Positions 7,105 to 16,327 of a stretch of DNA of 64,000 nt are shown in pieces. Source of the stretch: Agromyces archimandritae (GTDB lineage: Bacteria; Actinomycetota; Actinomycetes; Actinomycetales; Microbacteriaceae); NCBI RefSeq assembly GCF_018024495.1, contig NZ_CP071696.1:2170001-2234000 (forward strand). Direction: 5' to 3'. The notes beneath the pieces were generated by a model. The model was not told where the DNA came from, ran no database searches, and saw only the letters and a program-made list of their open reading frames with translations. The translations under genes and the position numbers were made by a program. How positions within the stretch are numbered: the stretch's first letter is position 1; each line of letters begins with the position of its first letter.

Positions 7105-8772
7105 TCAGGCGCGCAGCCAGACCGTGGTGTCGGGGGGCAGGGTGCCGTCGAGCGGGGCGCTTGCGAGGAGCAGCTCGCCGGCGGGCAGCTCGACGGGCGC
7201 GGTGCCGGCGTTCGTGACGACGCGCACCGATCCGTTGCGGAAGTCGAGCACTCCCTCGGGGGCGTCGGCCCACTCGAGGGCGCCTGCGGCGAGCCCGTGC
7301 TCGCGGCGGAGGCGGAGCGCCGCCCGGTACATCTCGAGCGTGGATGCCGGGTCGCCCTCCTGCCGGTCGCGGGCGAGCGCCGCCCAGGATGCCGGCTGCG
7401 GCAGCCATGACGCCGCGCCCGGGCCGAAGCCGTACGAGGGGGCGTCGCCGGACCAGGGGATCGGCACCCGGCATCCATCGCGGCCGTAGCGCTGCCCGTG
7501 CGTGCGGAACCACGTCGGATCCTGCCGGGCCGCGTCGGGGAGGTCGACGACCTCGGGCAGGCCGAGCTCTTCGCCCTGGTAGAGGTAGGCCGAGCCGGGC
7601 AGGGCGAGCATGAGCAGCGTCGCGGCGCGGGCGCGGCGGAGGCCGGCGGCCGGATCGGGCAGGCCCGTCGAGGCCGGGCCGAGGCCGTGCCCCTGCGGGT
7701 TGTCCTCGGTGAGGCCGAGGCGGGTCGCGTGCCGGACGACGTCGTGGTTCGACAGCACCCAGGTCGAGGGTGCGCCGACGGAGCCGAACGCGGCGATCGA
7801 GGCGTCGATGACGCGGCGGAGAAGCGTCGCATCCCACGGCGTCTCGAGGTAGGCGAAGTTGAACGCCTGGTGCATCTCGTCGGGTCGCACCCATTCGGCG
7901 AGCCGGCTCATCGGGTCGACCCAGGCTTCGGCGGTGAGGATCCGCTCGCCCGGGTACTCGTCGAGGACCCGCCGCCAGTCGCGGTAGATCTCATGCACGC
8001 CCGGCTGCGCCCAGTAGGGGGCGTGATCGGCCGGTTCGTCGCTGATCTCGGGTTCGAGGGCGAGGTCGACGCCGGCCCCGCCCATGCTGCCGGCGTCGGC
8101 GGGGGGACGGAAGTCGGGCAGGCCCTCGGCCTTCGCGAGCCCGTGCGCGACATCCACGCGGAAGCCGTCGACGCCGCGGTCGAGCCAGAAGCGCAGGATG
8201 CGGCGGAACTCCTCCCGCACCTCCTCGTTCGTCCAGTCGAAGTCGGGCTGGGAAGCGTCGAAGAGGTGCAGGTACCACTGGCCGGGCGTGCCGTCGGGCT
8301 CGGCGATGCGCGACCATGCGGGGCCGCCGAACACGGACTCCCAGTTGTTCGGGGGCTGGTCGCCGGCCGGGCCGCGGCCGTCGCGGAAGAGGTAGCGGGC
8401 GCGCTCGGGGCTTCCGGGTGCGGATGCGAGGGCGGCCTGGAACCAGGCGTGCCGGTCGGAGGAGTGGTTCGGCACGAGGTCGACGATGACGCGGAGGCCG
8501 AGGCGGTGCGCTTCGGCGAGCATGGCGTCGAAGTCGGCGAGGGTGCCGAATCGCGGATCGACGTCGCAGTAGTCGGCGACGTCGTAGCCGGCGTCCTTCT
8601 GCGGCGAGGTGAAGAACGGGGAGAGCCACACGGCATCCACCCCCAACGCCTGCAGGGAGCCGAGGCGCGAGGCGATGCCGGGCAGGTCGCCCATGCCGTC
8701 GCCGTTCCCGTCGGCGAACGAGCGCGGGTAGATCTGGTAGATCGCGGCGGTCCGCCACCATTCGGTCGTCAT
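7105..8772 (-). CDS. GH13 alpha-glucosidase / oligo-1,6-glucosidase type
   Basis: 555 residues from ATG 8772; a GTG three codons upstream is possible, but the AGGG at 8783 fits the ATG better. The enzyme should release glucose from short malto- or isomalto-oligosaccharides in the cytoplasm (no signal peptide). The (beta/alpha)8 barrel motifs are in order: YPRSFADGNGDG, DLVPNHSSDRH, GFRVDVAHG with nucleophile Asp207, ILTAEAW with the acid/base Glu near 285, and LSNHDVVRH with the transition-state Asp near 345. It is divergent from malE, and a perfect LacI-type palindrome lies 23 bp upstream, so it is probably induced together with maltodextrin uptake. Exact linkage specificity cannot be read from sequence. 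Confidence 0.9.
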   Translation of the reverse strand: MTTEWWRTAAIYQIYPRSFADGNGDGMGDLPGIASRLGSLQALGVDAVWLSPFFTSPQKDAGYDVADYCDVDPRFGTLADFDAMLAEAHRLGLRVIVDLVPNHSSDRHAWFQAALASAPGSPERARYLFRDGRGPAGDQPPNNWESVFGGPAWSRIAEPDGTPGQWYLHLFDASQPDFDWTNEEVREEFRRILRFWLDRGVDGFRVDVAHGLAKAEGLPDFRPPADAGSMGGAGVDLALEPEISDEPADHAPYWAQPGVHEIYRDWRRVLDEYPGERILTAEAWVDPMSRLAEWVRPDEMHQAFNFAYLETPWDATLLRRVIDASIAAFGSVGAPSTWVLSNHDVVRHATRLGLTEDNPQGHGLGPASTGLPDPAAGLRRARAATLLMLALPGSAYLYQGEELGLPEVVDLPDAARQDPTWFRTHGQRYGRDGCRVPIPWSGDAPSYGFGPGAASWLPQPASWAALARDRQEGDPASTLEMYRAALRLRREHGLAAGALEWADAPEGVLDFRNGSVRVVTNAGTAPVELPAGELLLASAPLDGTLPPDTTVWLRA

Positions 8773-8794
8773 GAGCGCCACCCTACGCCAGAAA

Positions 8795-8806
8795 GCAAGC
8801 GCTTGC
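8795..8806. promoter_or_regulatory. LacI-family operator, perfect 12-bp palindrome
   Basis: GCAAGCGCTTGC is a perfect palindrome centred between the GH13 gene and malE, with the central CG and GC-AA/TT-GC arms typical of LacI/GalR (MalR-type) operators. It lies 23 bp upstream of the alpha-glucosidase start, where a bound repressor would block transcription. No LacI-family gene is present in the window. Confidence 0.75.
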
Positions 8807-8852
8807 AGAATGGGCCGAGGGTCACGAATGCGTTACGACGGCGGGTCGCAAC

Positions 8853-8882
8853 TTGGCAGTCATCCGGTCGAACGGGTATATC
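8853..8882 (+). promoter_or_regulatory. Probable malE promoter
   Basis: TTGGCA at 8853-8858 and TATATC at 8877-8882 form a sigma70-like pair with an 18-bp spacer. A LacI-type half operator follows at once (8884-8897), a normal place for repression. The start codon of malE is about 90 bp further on. No other -10/-35 pair in the 8782-8971 gap looks as good. Confidence 0.55.
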
Positions 8883-8883
8883 T

Positions 8884-8897
8884 GTAACCGCTTGCAA
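8884..8897. promoter_or_regulatory. Second, imperfect LacI-type operator upstream of malE
   Basis: GTAACCGCTTGCAA keeps the right half and centre (CGCTTGCA) of the 8795 palindrome but has a weaker left half. It sits just downstream of the -10 of the proposed malE promoter. Two sites about 90 bp apart could allow looping across the divergent promoters; this is inference. Confidence 0.55.
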
Positions 8898-8971
8898 TCG
8901 CAGGCCGCACCGGAGAACGGGCTCCCGACCGAATCGGCAGCCCGCCCGGAGCCGTACAGAGAGGGAAACCG

Positions 8972-10207
8972 ATGAAGCAGATCCCGCGCCGAATCGCCGC
9001 CGGAGCGGCGATCGCCACCGTGGGCGCGCTCGCGTTCACGAGCTGCGCCGCCTCCGACGACGCCGGCGAGTCGAAGGGCGAGAGCACCCCCATCACCGTC
9101 TGGGTCGACATCGAGCGCAAGCCCGCGCTCGAAGACGTCGCCGCCGGCTTCACCGAAGACACCGGCATCGACGTCAAGCTCGTCACGAAGGACTTCGCGA
9201 CCGTCGACCAGGACTTCATCAGCCAGGTGCCGACCGGCAAGGGCCCCGACATCATCGTCAGCCCCCACGACAAGCTCGGCGCCTACGTCGCCGCCGGCGT
9301 CGTCGCACCCCTCGAACTCGGCGACGTCGCCGACGGGTTCGCCGAATCCGCCGTCCAGGCCATGACCTACGAAGGCGCCGTCTACGGCGTGCCGTACTCG
9401 ATCGAGAACGTCGCCCTCGTGCGCAACACCGCCCTCGCCCCCGAGCCCTCCGGCACCTTCGACGAGCTCATCGCCGCGGGCAAGGCCGCCGGAACCGAGT
9501 ACCCCTTCCTGCTCGGCCTCTCGCCGGAACAGGGCGACCCCTACCACCTCTACCCGCTGCAGACCTCCTTCGGGTCGCAGGTCTTCGCCCAGAACGACGA
9601 CGGATCCTACGACCCGTCCAAGCTCGTCATCGGCGACGAGGCCGGCATCGCCTTCGCCACCGCCCTCAAGCAGTGGGGCGCCGACGGCGTGCTGAACGCC
9701 AACATCGACGGCGACAAGGCCCGCGAGTTCTTCATCGACGGCAAGTCGCCGTACTACCTCACCGGCCCCTGGAACATCCCCGCGATCGCCGAGGCCGGCA
9801 TCGACTACGCCATCGACCCCGTGCCGAGCGCCGGCGGGCAGGAGGCCAAGCCGTTCATCGGCGTCAACGGCTTCTTCCTCTCCAGCAAGTCGGGCAACGC
9901 CCTGGCCGCGACGAACTTCATCGTCAACTACCTCTCCACCGAAGACGCGCAGCTCTCCCTCTACGAGGTCGGCGGTCGGCCCCCGGCCCTCACCGCCGCC
10001 TACGAGACGGCCGCCGCCGAAGACCCCGACGTCGAGGCGTTCGGCGCGATCGGGCAGACCGGTGCGCCCATGCCCGCGATCCCCGAGATGGGCGCCGTGT
10101 GGTCGGACTGGGGCAACGCCGAGCTCCAGCTCATCAAGGGCGAGGGCGACCCCGCCGAGGTGTGGACGACCGCCGCGAAGAACATCGAGGCGAAGATCGC
10201 CGGATGA
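8972..10207 (+). CDS. malE: Maltose/maltodextrin ABC transporter binding lipoprotein
   Basis: 411 residues. The signal peptide has a basic start (KQIPRR), a hydrophobic core and a lipobox-like AFTSC near residues 21-25, so Cys25 is probably lipidated and the protein anchored outside the membrane. The body is an extracellular sugar-binding protein of the MalE family: ITVWVDIERKPALEDV at the start, GPDIIVSPHDKLG, YGVPYSIENVALVRN, YYLTGPWNIPAI, and IGVNGFFLSSKSGN. It feeds the MalF and MalG channel made by the next two genes. The neighbouring GH13 enzymes support a malto-oligosaccharide ligand. Confidence 0.9.
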   Translation: MKQIPRRIAAGAAIATVGALAFTSCAASDDAGESKGESTPITVWVDIERKPALEDVAAGFTEDTGIDVKLVTKDFATVDQDFISQVPTGKGPDIIVSPHDKLGAYVAAGVVAPLELGDVADGFAESAVQAMTYEGAVYGVPYSIENVALVRNTALAPEPSGTFDELIAAGKAAGTEYPFLLGLSPEQGDPYHLYPLQTSFGSQVFAQNDDGSYDPSKLVIGDEAGIAFATALKQWGADGVLNANIDGDKAREFFIDGKSPYYLTGPWNIPAIAEAGIDYAIDPVPSAGGQEAKPFIGVNGFFLSSKSGNALAATNFIVNYLSTEDAQLSLYEVGGRPPALTAAYETAAAEDPDVEAFGAIGQTGAPMPAIPEMGAVWSDWGNAELQLIKGEGDPAEVWTTAAKNIEAKIAG

Positions 10208-10211
10208 GCGC

Positions 10212-10241
10212 GGGCGGGCGGAGCCGCGGTTCCGCCCGCCC
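10212..10241 (+). promoter_or_regulatory. Intercistronic stem-loop between malE and malF
   Basis: GGGCGGGCGGA (10212-10222) pairs with TCCGCCCGCCC (10231-10241): an 11-bp all-match stem with an 8-nt loop, starting 5 bp after the malE stop. There is no T run, so full termination is unlikely. Such hairpins often protect the 3' end of the binding-protein message and lower expression of the permease genes. Confidence 0.6.
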
Positions 10242-10320
10242 CCGGCATCCGCACCCGGACCCGCACGCGCACGCACGCGCGCCGGGCCGCGCGCATCCAC
10301 CGCACTCGCGAAGAGGACCC

Positions 10321-11925
10321 ATGACGAAGACCGCGCCGCCGGCATCCGCACCCCGGGCACGCCGGACCGCCCCGCGCACGCCCGCTCCCGAATTCGACGC
10401 CCGCGGCCGCCGGCTCACCTCGGGCGGGCTCGTCGCGCTCGCCGTCAAAGTCGTGCTGCTCGGCATCATCGACGCCGCAGCCGTCTACGCCGTGTTCGCC
10501 CTCATCGCCGCCGACGACTGGTTCATGGCCGCGGTCGTGGCCGCCGTCGTCATCCTCGTCAACGTCATCTACCTGAAGCGCGGGATGCTTCCGGCGAAAT
10601 ACCTGACGCCCGGCCTCGCCTTCCTCGCCGTCTTCCAGATCTTCGTCGTGCTCTACACCGGCTACATCGCGTTCACGAACTACGGCGACGAGCACAACAG
10701 CGACAAGCAGGACGCCGTCGAGCAGATCATCCGCACCTCGCAGGCCCGCGTGCCCGACTCGCCCCAGTACACCGTGCAGGTGCTGCGGCAGGGCGACGAG
10801 TACGGCCTCCTCGTCGCCGAACCCGGCGGCGGCCTCGGCTTCGGTACGAGCGAACAGCCCCTCGAGACCGTGCAGGCCGCCCCCGACGGCTGGGACGAGC
10901 TGCAGCTCGCCGAGATCGTGCAGCACCAGAACGAGATCCTCGCCGTGCAGGTGCCCATCTCCGACGACCCGAACGACGGCACCCTCCGCACCACCGACGG
11001 CACCAAGGCGTACGCCTTCGCCTCCTCCCTCGTCTACGACGAGCGGGCCGGCACCTTCACGAACACCGACACCGGCGTCGTCTACGCCGACGACGGCGAC
11101 GGCACCTTCAGATCCGAAAGCGGCGAAGCCCTCACACCCGGTTGGCGGGTGTGGGTCGGCGTCGACAACTTCGTGGATGCCTTCACCAACGAACAGCTGC
11201 GGGATCCGCTGCTGCGGGTCATCGCCTGGACCTTCGCGTTCGCGTTCCTCTCGGTGCTCACGACCTTCGCGCTCGGGCTGTTCTTCGCGCTCATGTTCAA
11301 CCATCCGCGGATGCGGGGGCGCAAGCTCTACCGGGCGCTCATCATCCTGCCGTACGCGTTCCCCGCCTTCCTCACCGGGCTCGTGTGGGCCGGCATGCTG
11401 AACCAGGAGTTCGGCTTCATCAACGAGGTCTTCTTCGGGGGCGCCGACATCCCCTGGCTCGCCGACCCCTGGCTCGCACGCTTCAGCGTGCTGCTGGTGA
11501 ACCTCTGGCTCGGCTACCCCTACATGTTCCTCGTCTGCACGGGGGCGCTGCAGGCGCTGCCCGAGGACATCATCGAGGCCGCGAAGGTCGACGGGGCCAG
11601 CGCCTGGCGCATCTTCCGCTCCGTGAAACTGCCGCTGCTGTTCGTGAGCGTCGCACCGCTGCTCATCGCCTCGTTCGCGTTCAACTTCAACAACTTCAAC
11701 GTCATCTACATGCTCACCCGCGGCTGGCCGCGCTTCACCGACACGACCCTCGACATCGGCGCCACGGACCTCCTCATCACCCTCGTCTACAAGATCGCCT
11801 TCGGCAGCGGCGGCGGTCGCGACTACGGCCTCGCCAGCGCCTTCGCGATCCTTATCTTCGTGATCGTCGCGATCGTCTCGGTGATCAGCTTCCGCCGCAC
11901 CCGAGCCCTGGAGGACCTGAACTGA
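10321..11925 (+). CDS. malF: Maltose/maltodextrin ABC permease MalF
   Basis: 534 residues from ATG 10321. A Pro/Ala-rich cytoplasmic tail is followed by three transmembrane segments (about residues 39-115). A large external domain (about 120-290) follows, containing long Gln- and Asp-rich stretches as in E. coli MalF. The membrane channel domain (about 300-530) carries the EAA loop (EDIIEAAKVDGASAWRIF...KLPLL), which contacts the ATPase. The stop overlaps the malG start as TGATG, indicating translational coupling. No malK gene is present in the operon, so a shared ATPase encoded elsewhere must power the importer. Confidence 0.92.
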   Translation: MTKTAPPASAPRARRTAPRTPAPEFDARGRRLTSGGLVALAVKVVLLGIIDAAAVYAVFALIAADDWFMAAVVAAVVILVNVIYLKRGMLPAKYLTPGLAFLAVFQIFVVLYTGYIAFTNYGDEHNSDKQDAVEQIIRTSQARVPDSPQYTVQVLRQGDEYGLLVAEPGGGLGFGTSEQPLETVQAAPDGWDELQLAEIVQHQNEILAVQVPISDDPNDGTLRTTDGTKAYAFASSLVYDERAGTFTNTDTGVVYADDGDGTFRSESGEALTPGWRVWVGVDNFVDAFTNEQLRDPLLRVIAWTFAFAFLSVLTTFALGLFFALMFNHPRMRGRKLYRALIILPYAFPAFLTGLVWAGMLNQEFGFINEVFFGGADIPWLADPWLARFSVLLVNLWLGYPYMFLVCTGALQALPEDIIEAAKVDGASAWRIFRSVKLPLLFVSVAPLLIASFAFNFNNFNVIYMLTRGWPRFTDTTLDIGATDLLITLVYKIAFGSGGGRDYGLASAFAILIFVIVAIVSVISFRRTRALEDLN

Positions 11926-12788
11926 TGAGCAGCACCACACCCGCGCGCTGGTTCGCCGACACCGGCTGGCGGCACCTGCTCGGCGTGCTCGCCGTCGCCT
12001 TCGCGCTCTTCCCGCTGCTGTACATCGTGTCGGTGTCGGTGAACCCGACCGGCACGCTCACCGGCTCGAACCAGCTGTTCCGCGCCTTCGACCTCGCCAA
12101 CTACGAGAAACTGCTGTCGAACCCGAACCAGCCGTTCCTCGCCTGGTTCGCGAACACCCTCGTCATCGGCGTCGTCACGAGCGTCGCGACCGTCTTCCTC
12201 GGTGCACTCGCCGCATATGCCTTCTCGCGCATGCGATTCACGGGCCGGCGGCTCGGGCTCATGACCTTGCTGCTGGTGCAGATGTTCCCGCAGTTCCTCG
12301 CGGTCGTCGCGATCTTCCTGCTCATGGTCGGCATCTCCGACGTGTTCCCCGCGATCGGCCTCGGCACGCACATCGGGCTCATCATGATCTACCTCGGCGG
12401 CGCGCTCGGCGTGAACACCTTCCTCATGTACGGCTTCTTCAACACGATCCCCACCTCGATCGACGAGGCCGCCAAGATCGACGGCGCCGGCCACGCGCGC
12501 ACCTTCTTCACGATCGTGCTGCCCCTCGTCATCCCGATCCTCGCCGTCGTCGGGCTCCTCTCGTTCATCGGCACGACCAGCGAATTCGTCATCGCGAGCA
12601 TCATGCTCACCGACCCCGAATCGCAGACCCTCGCGGTCGGGCTGTACTCGCTCATCTCCGGCTTCCAGTCGCAGAACTGGGGGGTGTTCGCCGCCGGAGC
12701 GGTCATCGCGGCGCTACCCGTCATGCTGCTGTTCCTCTTCCTGCAGCGCTACATCGTCGGCGGGCTCACGGCCGGTGCGGTGAAATGA
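11925..12788 (+). CDS. malG: Maltose/maltodextrin ABC permease MalG
   Basis: 287 residues with six predicted transmembrane segments. The first is near residues 17-38, and FANTLVIGVVTSVATVFLG and the remaining helices follow. The EAA motif appears as TSIDEAAKIDGAGHARTFF, followed by VLPLVIPILAVV. The C-terminus LQRYIVGGLTAGAVK is the MalG-type tail that inserts into the channel. The start shares one base with the malF stop, and its own stop overlaps the next gene's ATG as ATGA, so the three genes are translated together. Confidence 0.94.
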   Translation: MSSTTPARWFADTGWRHLLGVLAVAFALFPLLYIVSVSVNPTGTLTGSNQLFRAFDLANYEKLLSNPNQPFLAWFANTLVIGVVTSVATVFLGALAAYAFSRMRFTGRRLGLMTLLLVQMFPQFLAVVAIFLLMVGISDVFPAIGLGTHIGLIMIYLGGALGVNTFLMYGFFNTIPTSIDEAAKIDGAGHARTFFTIVLPLVIPILAVVGLLSFIGTTSEFVIASIMLTDPESQTLAVGLYSLISGFQSQNWGVFAAGAVIAALPVMLLFLFLQRYIVGGLTAGAVK

Positions 12789-14788
12789 ACGCGGCGGGGA
12801 CGGATGCCGGGGAGCGCGGCGGCGGGGCAGCACCCGACGGCGCACACGCGAGGGTGGCCGGCGCGGTCGGCGGGCCGCACCACGACGGCTCCGCCCTGTA
12901 CGTCTCGAACGAGCGACCCGGACTCGGCGAGACGGTCACGGTGCGGGTCCGCGTGCCCCGCGGCTGGGCGCCCGGCGGGGCTATGGATGCCGGCGCGGCG
13001 GATGCCGGGGCGCGCGGCGCGGGCACGGGGGTGGATGCGGTGTGGCTGCGATCCACACCCGACCGGGAACCCCGCTGGGCCCAGGCGCGCCGCCTCGGCG
13101 AGGCCGACGGCTGGGACTGGTGGGAGGCAACGCTCACCGCAGAGAACCCGCGAACCGGATACCGGTGGCTGTTGCTCGGGGCGGCCGGCGCCGCCGGGCA
13201 CGGCGGCCGCGCGTGGCTGAACCAGGGCGGGCTCAGCACCCTCGAACCGCTCGACGCCGAAGACTACGCGCTGCTCGCGACCCCGGCGGCGCCGGCCTGG
13301 CTCGCCGAGTCCGTCATGTACCAGGTGTTCCCGGACCGCTTCGCGAGATCTGCGGCGGCGGATGCCCAGGAGACGCCCGAGTGGGCGATCCCGGCCGCCT
13401 GGGGCGATCCCGTCGACGCCGTCATGCCCGGCCGCTCGCAGCAGTTCTACGGCGGCGACCTCGACGGCATCCGCGAACACCTCGACCACCTCGTCGCGCT
13501 CGGCGTCGACCTGCTCTACCTGACGCCGGTGTTCCCGGCGGCGTCGAACCACCGCTACGACGCGACGAGCTTCGACCGCGTCGATCCGCTGCTCGGCGGC
13601 GACGAGGCGCTCGCCCGCCTCGTCACCGCCGCCCACGAACGCGGCATCCGCGTGATCGGCGACCTCACGACGAACCACACCGGCGACCGCCACGAATGGT
13701 TCCGCGCCGGCCACGGGCATCCCGAAGCCGCCGAAGCCGCCTTCTACCTCTTCGACGACGACGCCGACGACTACGTCTCCTGGCTCGGCGTGCCGAGCCT
13801 GCCGAAGCTCGACTGGCGCTCGCCGGAGCTGCGGCGCCGCTTCATCGAGGGCCCCGACTCCGTCGTCGGGCGATGGCTCGGCCCGCCGTTCGCCCTCGAC
13901 GGCTGGCGCATCGACGTCGCGAACATGACGGGGCGCCACGGCGCGGTCGACCTGAACGCCGAGGTGCGCCGGGGCATCCGCCGCACGATGCTCGAGGCGA
14001 ACCCCGACACGGTGCTGCTCGCCGAGTCGACGAACGACGCCGCCGCCGACTTCCAGGGCGATGCCTGGCACGGGGCGATGACGTACCCGTCGTTCACGCG
14101 GCCGCTGTGGGGGTGGCTGTCGGAGGAGGCGGGCCCGGCCGCCCCCGAACCCTGGTTCTTCGGCATGCCCGGCGGCATCCCGAGCCTCGACGGCCGCGAC
14201 TTCGTCGAACAGCACCTGCGCTTCACGGCCGCGTACCCGTGGCGCATCCGCATCGGGAACATGAACGCCCTCGACACGCACGACACCGCCCGCTTCGCGA
14301 CGCACGCGCGGCCCGGCGCGGTGCCCGTCGCGCTCGGCCTCTCGCTCGCACTGCCCGGCGTGCCCGTCGTCTTCGCCGGCGACGAGTTCGGCCTCACCGG
14401 TGCCGACGGCGAGGCCTCGCGCACGCCGATGCCGTGGGGGCTGCCCGTGCTCGGCGCATACCCCGAACTCATCGCGGCCCGCCGTGCCCACCCCGTGCTC
14501 GCGCGCGGCGGCATGCGGTGGCTGCACGTCGGCGCCGATGCGGTGGTGTTCGTGCGCGAGTCCGCCGAGGCGAGCGTGCTCGTGTTCGCCTCGCGCGCCG
14601 CGACGTCCCCGCTCGTGCGGGGTGTGGATGCCGCGGGCATCGGCCCGGGTGCGGATGCCGCGACGGCGCCCGACCTGATTGCCGCGATCGGCGAGGTCGC
14701 GCTCACGCGCGCCGACGGGGCGCTGCGGCTGACCGCCGGCGGGCCCGCGTTCGCGATGTGGGCGCTGCCCGGCATCCGCACCCCCTGA
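12785..14788 (+). CDS. GH13 maltodextrin-degrading enzyme (neopullulanase/cyclomaltodextrinase-like)
   Basis: 667 residues, cytoplasmic. An N-terminal beta domain (about residues 1-165, interrupted by an Ala/Gly/Asp-rich stretch) precedes the barrel, which begins at SVMYQVFPDRFAR. Motifs are in order: DLTTNHTGD, GWRIDVANM with the nucleophile Asp, LLAESTND with the acid/base Glu, and NALDTHDTARF with the third Asp. FYGGDLDGIREHLDHL is typical of the neopullulanase and maltogenic amylase group. The ATG start overlaps the malG stop. It probably opens or shortens imported malto-oligosaccharides before the alpha-glucosidase acts. Cyclodextrin, pullulan or linear dextrin as preferred substrate cannot be told from sequence. 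Confidence 0.86.
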   Translation: MNAAGTDAGERGGGAAPDGAHARVAGAVGGPHHDGSALYVSNERPGLGETVTVRVRVPRGWAPGGAMDAGAADAGARGAGTGVDAVWLRSTPDREPRWAQARRLGEADGWDWWEATLTAENPRTGYRWLLLGAAGAAGHGGRAWLNQGGLSTLEPLDAEDYALLATPAAPAWLAESVMYQVFPDRFARSAAADAQETPEWAIPAAWGDPVDAVMPGRSQQFYGGDLDGIREHLDHLVALGVDLLYLTPVFPAASNHRYDATSFDRVDPLLGGDEALARLVTAAHERGIRVIGDLTTNHTGDRHEWFRAGHGHPEAAEAAFYLFDDDADDYVSWLGVPSLPKLDWRSPELRRRFIEGPDSVVGRWLGPPFALDGWRIDVANMTGRHGAVDLNAEVRRGIRRTMLEANPDTVLLAESTNDAAADFQGDAWHGAMTYPSFTRPLWGWLSEEAGPAAPEPWFFGMPGGIPSLDGRDFVEQHLRFTAAYPWRIRIGNMNALDTHDTARFATHARPGAVPVALGLSLALPGVPVVFAGDEFGLTGADGEASRTPMPWGLPVLGAYPELIAARRAHPVLARGGMRWLHVGADAVVFVRESAEASVLVFASRAATSPLVRGVDAAGIGPGADAATAPDLIAAIGEVALTRADGALRLTAGGPAFAMWALPGIRTP

Positions 14789-14802
14789 CGCGGGCAGCCG
14801 TA

Positions 14803-14882
14803 GCGAACGCAGGCCACGAGTGCCGCCAACTTGCGGATTCGGCCTGCTTTCGGCGCGCGGGGTCGATTCGGCCTGCGTTCGC
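14803..14882 (+). repeat. Inverted repeat, 13-bp arms, in the gap after the mal operon
   Basis: GCGAACGCAGGCC (14803-14815) and GGCCTGCGTTCGC (14870-14882) are perfect inverted copies separated by 54 bp. The interval contains a second partial copy, ATTCGGCCTGCTTTCG, in direct orientation to the right arm. It lies 15 bp after the GH13 stop and may act as a terminator or be another REP-like element. The 181-bp gap holds no gene. Confidence 0.6.
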
Positions 14883-14969
14883 GACCCGTGCGGATGCGGG
14901 CGGGCGTGGCGCGCGGCGCGGCCAGCGCGTCGCGCCACGGCATCCACTCGCGGCAGGCAGCATGGGCCC

Positions 14970-16028
14970 ATGCAGCAGGCGGCGCCGCGGGCGCGCATCA
15001 CCGGCATCGATGCCGCGCGCGGGCTCGCCCTGCTCGGGATGTTCGTCGCGCACGTCGTGCCGGACGGCGACGGGGCGGCCGGCGACGCGCTGTTCGCGAT
15101 CGCCACGGAACGTTCGCGGCTGCTGTTCGCGATCACCGCCGGCTTCGGCCTGGGGCTGCTGACCGGCGGCACCCGCCCGGCCCCGCCGGGGGAGCGGCGC
15201 GGACTGCGGAGGCAGATCGCCGTGCGGGCGCTGCTGCTACTCGCCCTCGGCCTCCTGCTGACCGCGATGGGGCCGCTCGTGTACGTCATCCTCGACGAGT
15301 ACGGCATCGCCTTCGCGATCATGATCGCGCTCGTCTTCCTGCCGGCACGGGTGCTGCTCGCGGTGGGCGCACCGCTCGTCGTGCTGATGGCCGGGCTCAC
15401 CGCGTGGGGGCCGCTGCGGGCGGCGCTCGGCATCGGCCCTGACCACCTGCTCGCGGACTGGTTCGCGACGGGCGCATACCCGGTGCTCGTGTGGGTTCCC
15501 GTCATGATGGTCGGCGTGGGCATCGTGCGGCTCGGCATCGACCGCCCGCGCGTCCTCGCCTGGGTCGGGAGTGCCGGGCTCGCGGTCGCGATCGCGGGGC
15601 TGGGCGTGTCGGTCGCGCTCGGCGGTGATCTGCTCGCGCCGACACGTGCCCCGGGTGCGGATGCCGTGGGTGCGGCCTGCTTCACCGCCGGCAACGTCGG
15701 CGTGGGGCTCGCGACGAGTGCCGCGCTCATCGCACTCACCGCGCGCACGCCCGCGCCGGTCGCGCGTGTCGCCGGCGGGATGCTCTCGCCGCTCGCCGCC
15801 GCCGGGTCGATGCCGCTGACGGTGTACACGGTGCAGCTCGTCGTGCTCCGCGCGACGACGCGGGTGGGGGCCGACGGCATCCCCACCGACGACTCGTGGG
15901 CGACGTTCTGGTGGTTGACGGTCGGCACGCTGATCGGCGCGTGGCTGTGGCGCCGCCATGTCGGCCGCGGGCCGCTCGAGTGGGTGGTCGCGGTCGCGAG
16001 CGGGCGGATCCGGTTCGGCGGGGCGTGA
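14970..16028 (+). CDS. Multi-pass membrane protein, DUF418/DUF1624 acyltransferase-like
   Basis: 352 residues from ATG 14970; the frame is open upstream to 14820, but that stretch is part of the inverted-repeat DNA. The N-terminal ITGIDAARGLALLGMFVAHV is the signature of the YeiB/DUF418 and heparan-alpha-glucosaminide acetyltransferase-like group. About ten hydrophobic segments follow, ending with GSMPLTVYTVQLVVLR and a last helix before a basic tail (WRRHVGRGPLEW). Relatives move acyl groups onto cell-surface sugars, but the substrate is unknown. It is not coupled to the mal operon. Confidence 0.78.
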   Translation: MQQAAPRARITGIDAARGLALLGMFVAHVVPDGDGAAGDALFAIATERSRLLFAITAGFGLGLLTGGTRPAPPGERRGLRRQIAVRALLLLALGLLLTAMGPLVYVILDEYGIAFAIMIALVFLPARVLLAVGAPLVVLMAGLTAWGPLRAALGIGPDHLLADWFATGAYPVLVWVPVMMVGVGIVRLGIDRPRVLAWVGSAGLAVAIAGLGVSVALGGDLLAPTRAPGADAVGAACFTAGNVGVGLATSAALIALTARTPAPVARVAGGMLSPLAAAGSMPLTVYTVQLVVLRATTRVGADGIPTDDSWATFWWLTVGTLIGAWLWRRHVGRGPLEWVVAVASGRIRFGGA

Positions 16029-16130
16029 GGGTTCGGTGCCGATGCGCGGGCCGCGCGAGGCATACCGGCCTCGGTTCGGCGGCAGCCTCGCGGGATGGTA
16101 TTCTCGTACGGTTGCCGGAGACGGCGGCAC

Positions 16131-16202
<72 letters not shown>

Positions 16203-16245
16203 CTGATTCCCGGTTCGAACGTTCGCGTTCGACCGGAAATCACGC

Positions 16246-16319
16246 GGCGGGGTAGCTCAGGTGGTTAGAGCACACGGCTCATAATCGTGGTGTCGCGGGT
16301 TCGAGTCCCGCCCTCGCTA
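16246..16319 (+). tRNA. tRNA-Met (CAT), elongator type
   Basis: Acceptor GGCGGGG pairs with CCTCGCT including two G-T pairs; discriminator A 16319. Anticodon stem CACGG/TCGTG with loop CTCATAA gives CAT at 16280-16282. The anticodon stem lacks the three G-C pairs of initiator tRNA, so it is elongator Met; a tRNA-Ile with modified C34 cannot be fully excluded. It lies 43 bp after tRNA-Thr, probably co-transcribed. Confidence 0.9.
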
Positions 16320-16327
16320 CAGACACG

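Noticed and set aside
16246..16319. Initiator tRNA-fMet
   Set aside because: The anticodon stem lacks the three consecutive G-C pairs and the acceptor begins with a G-T pair, not the unpaired C-A expected of initiator tRNA.
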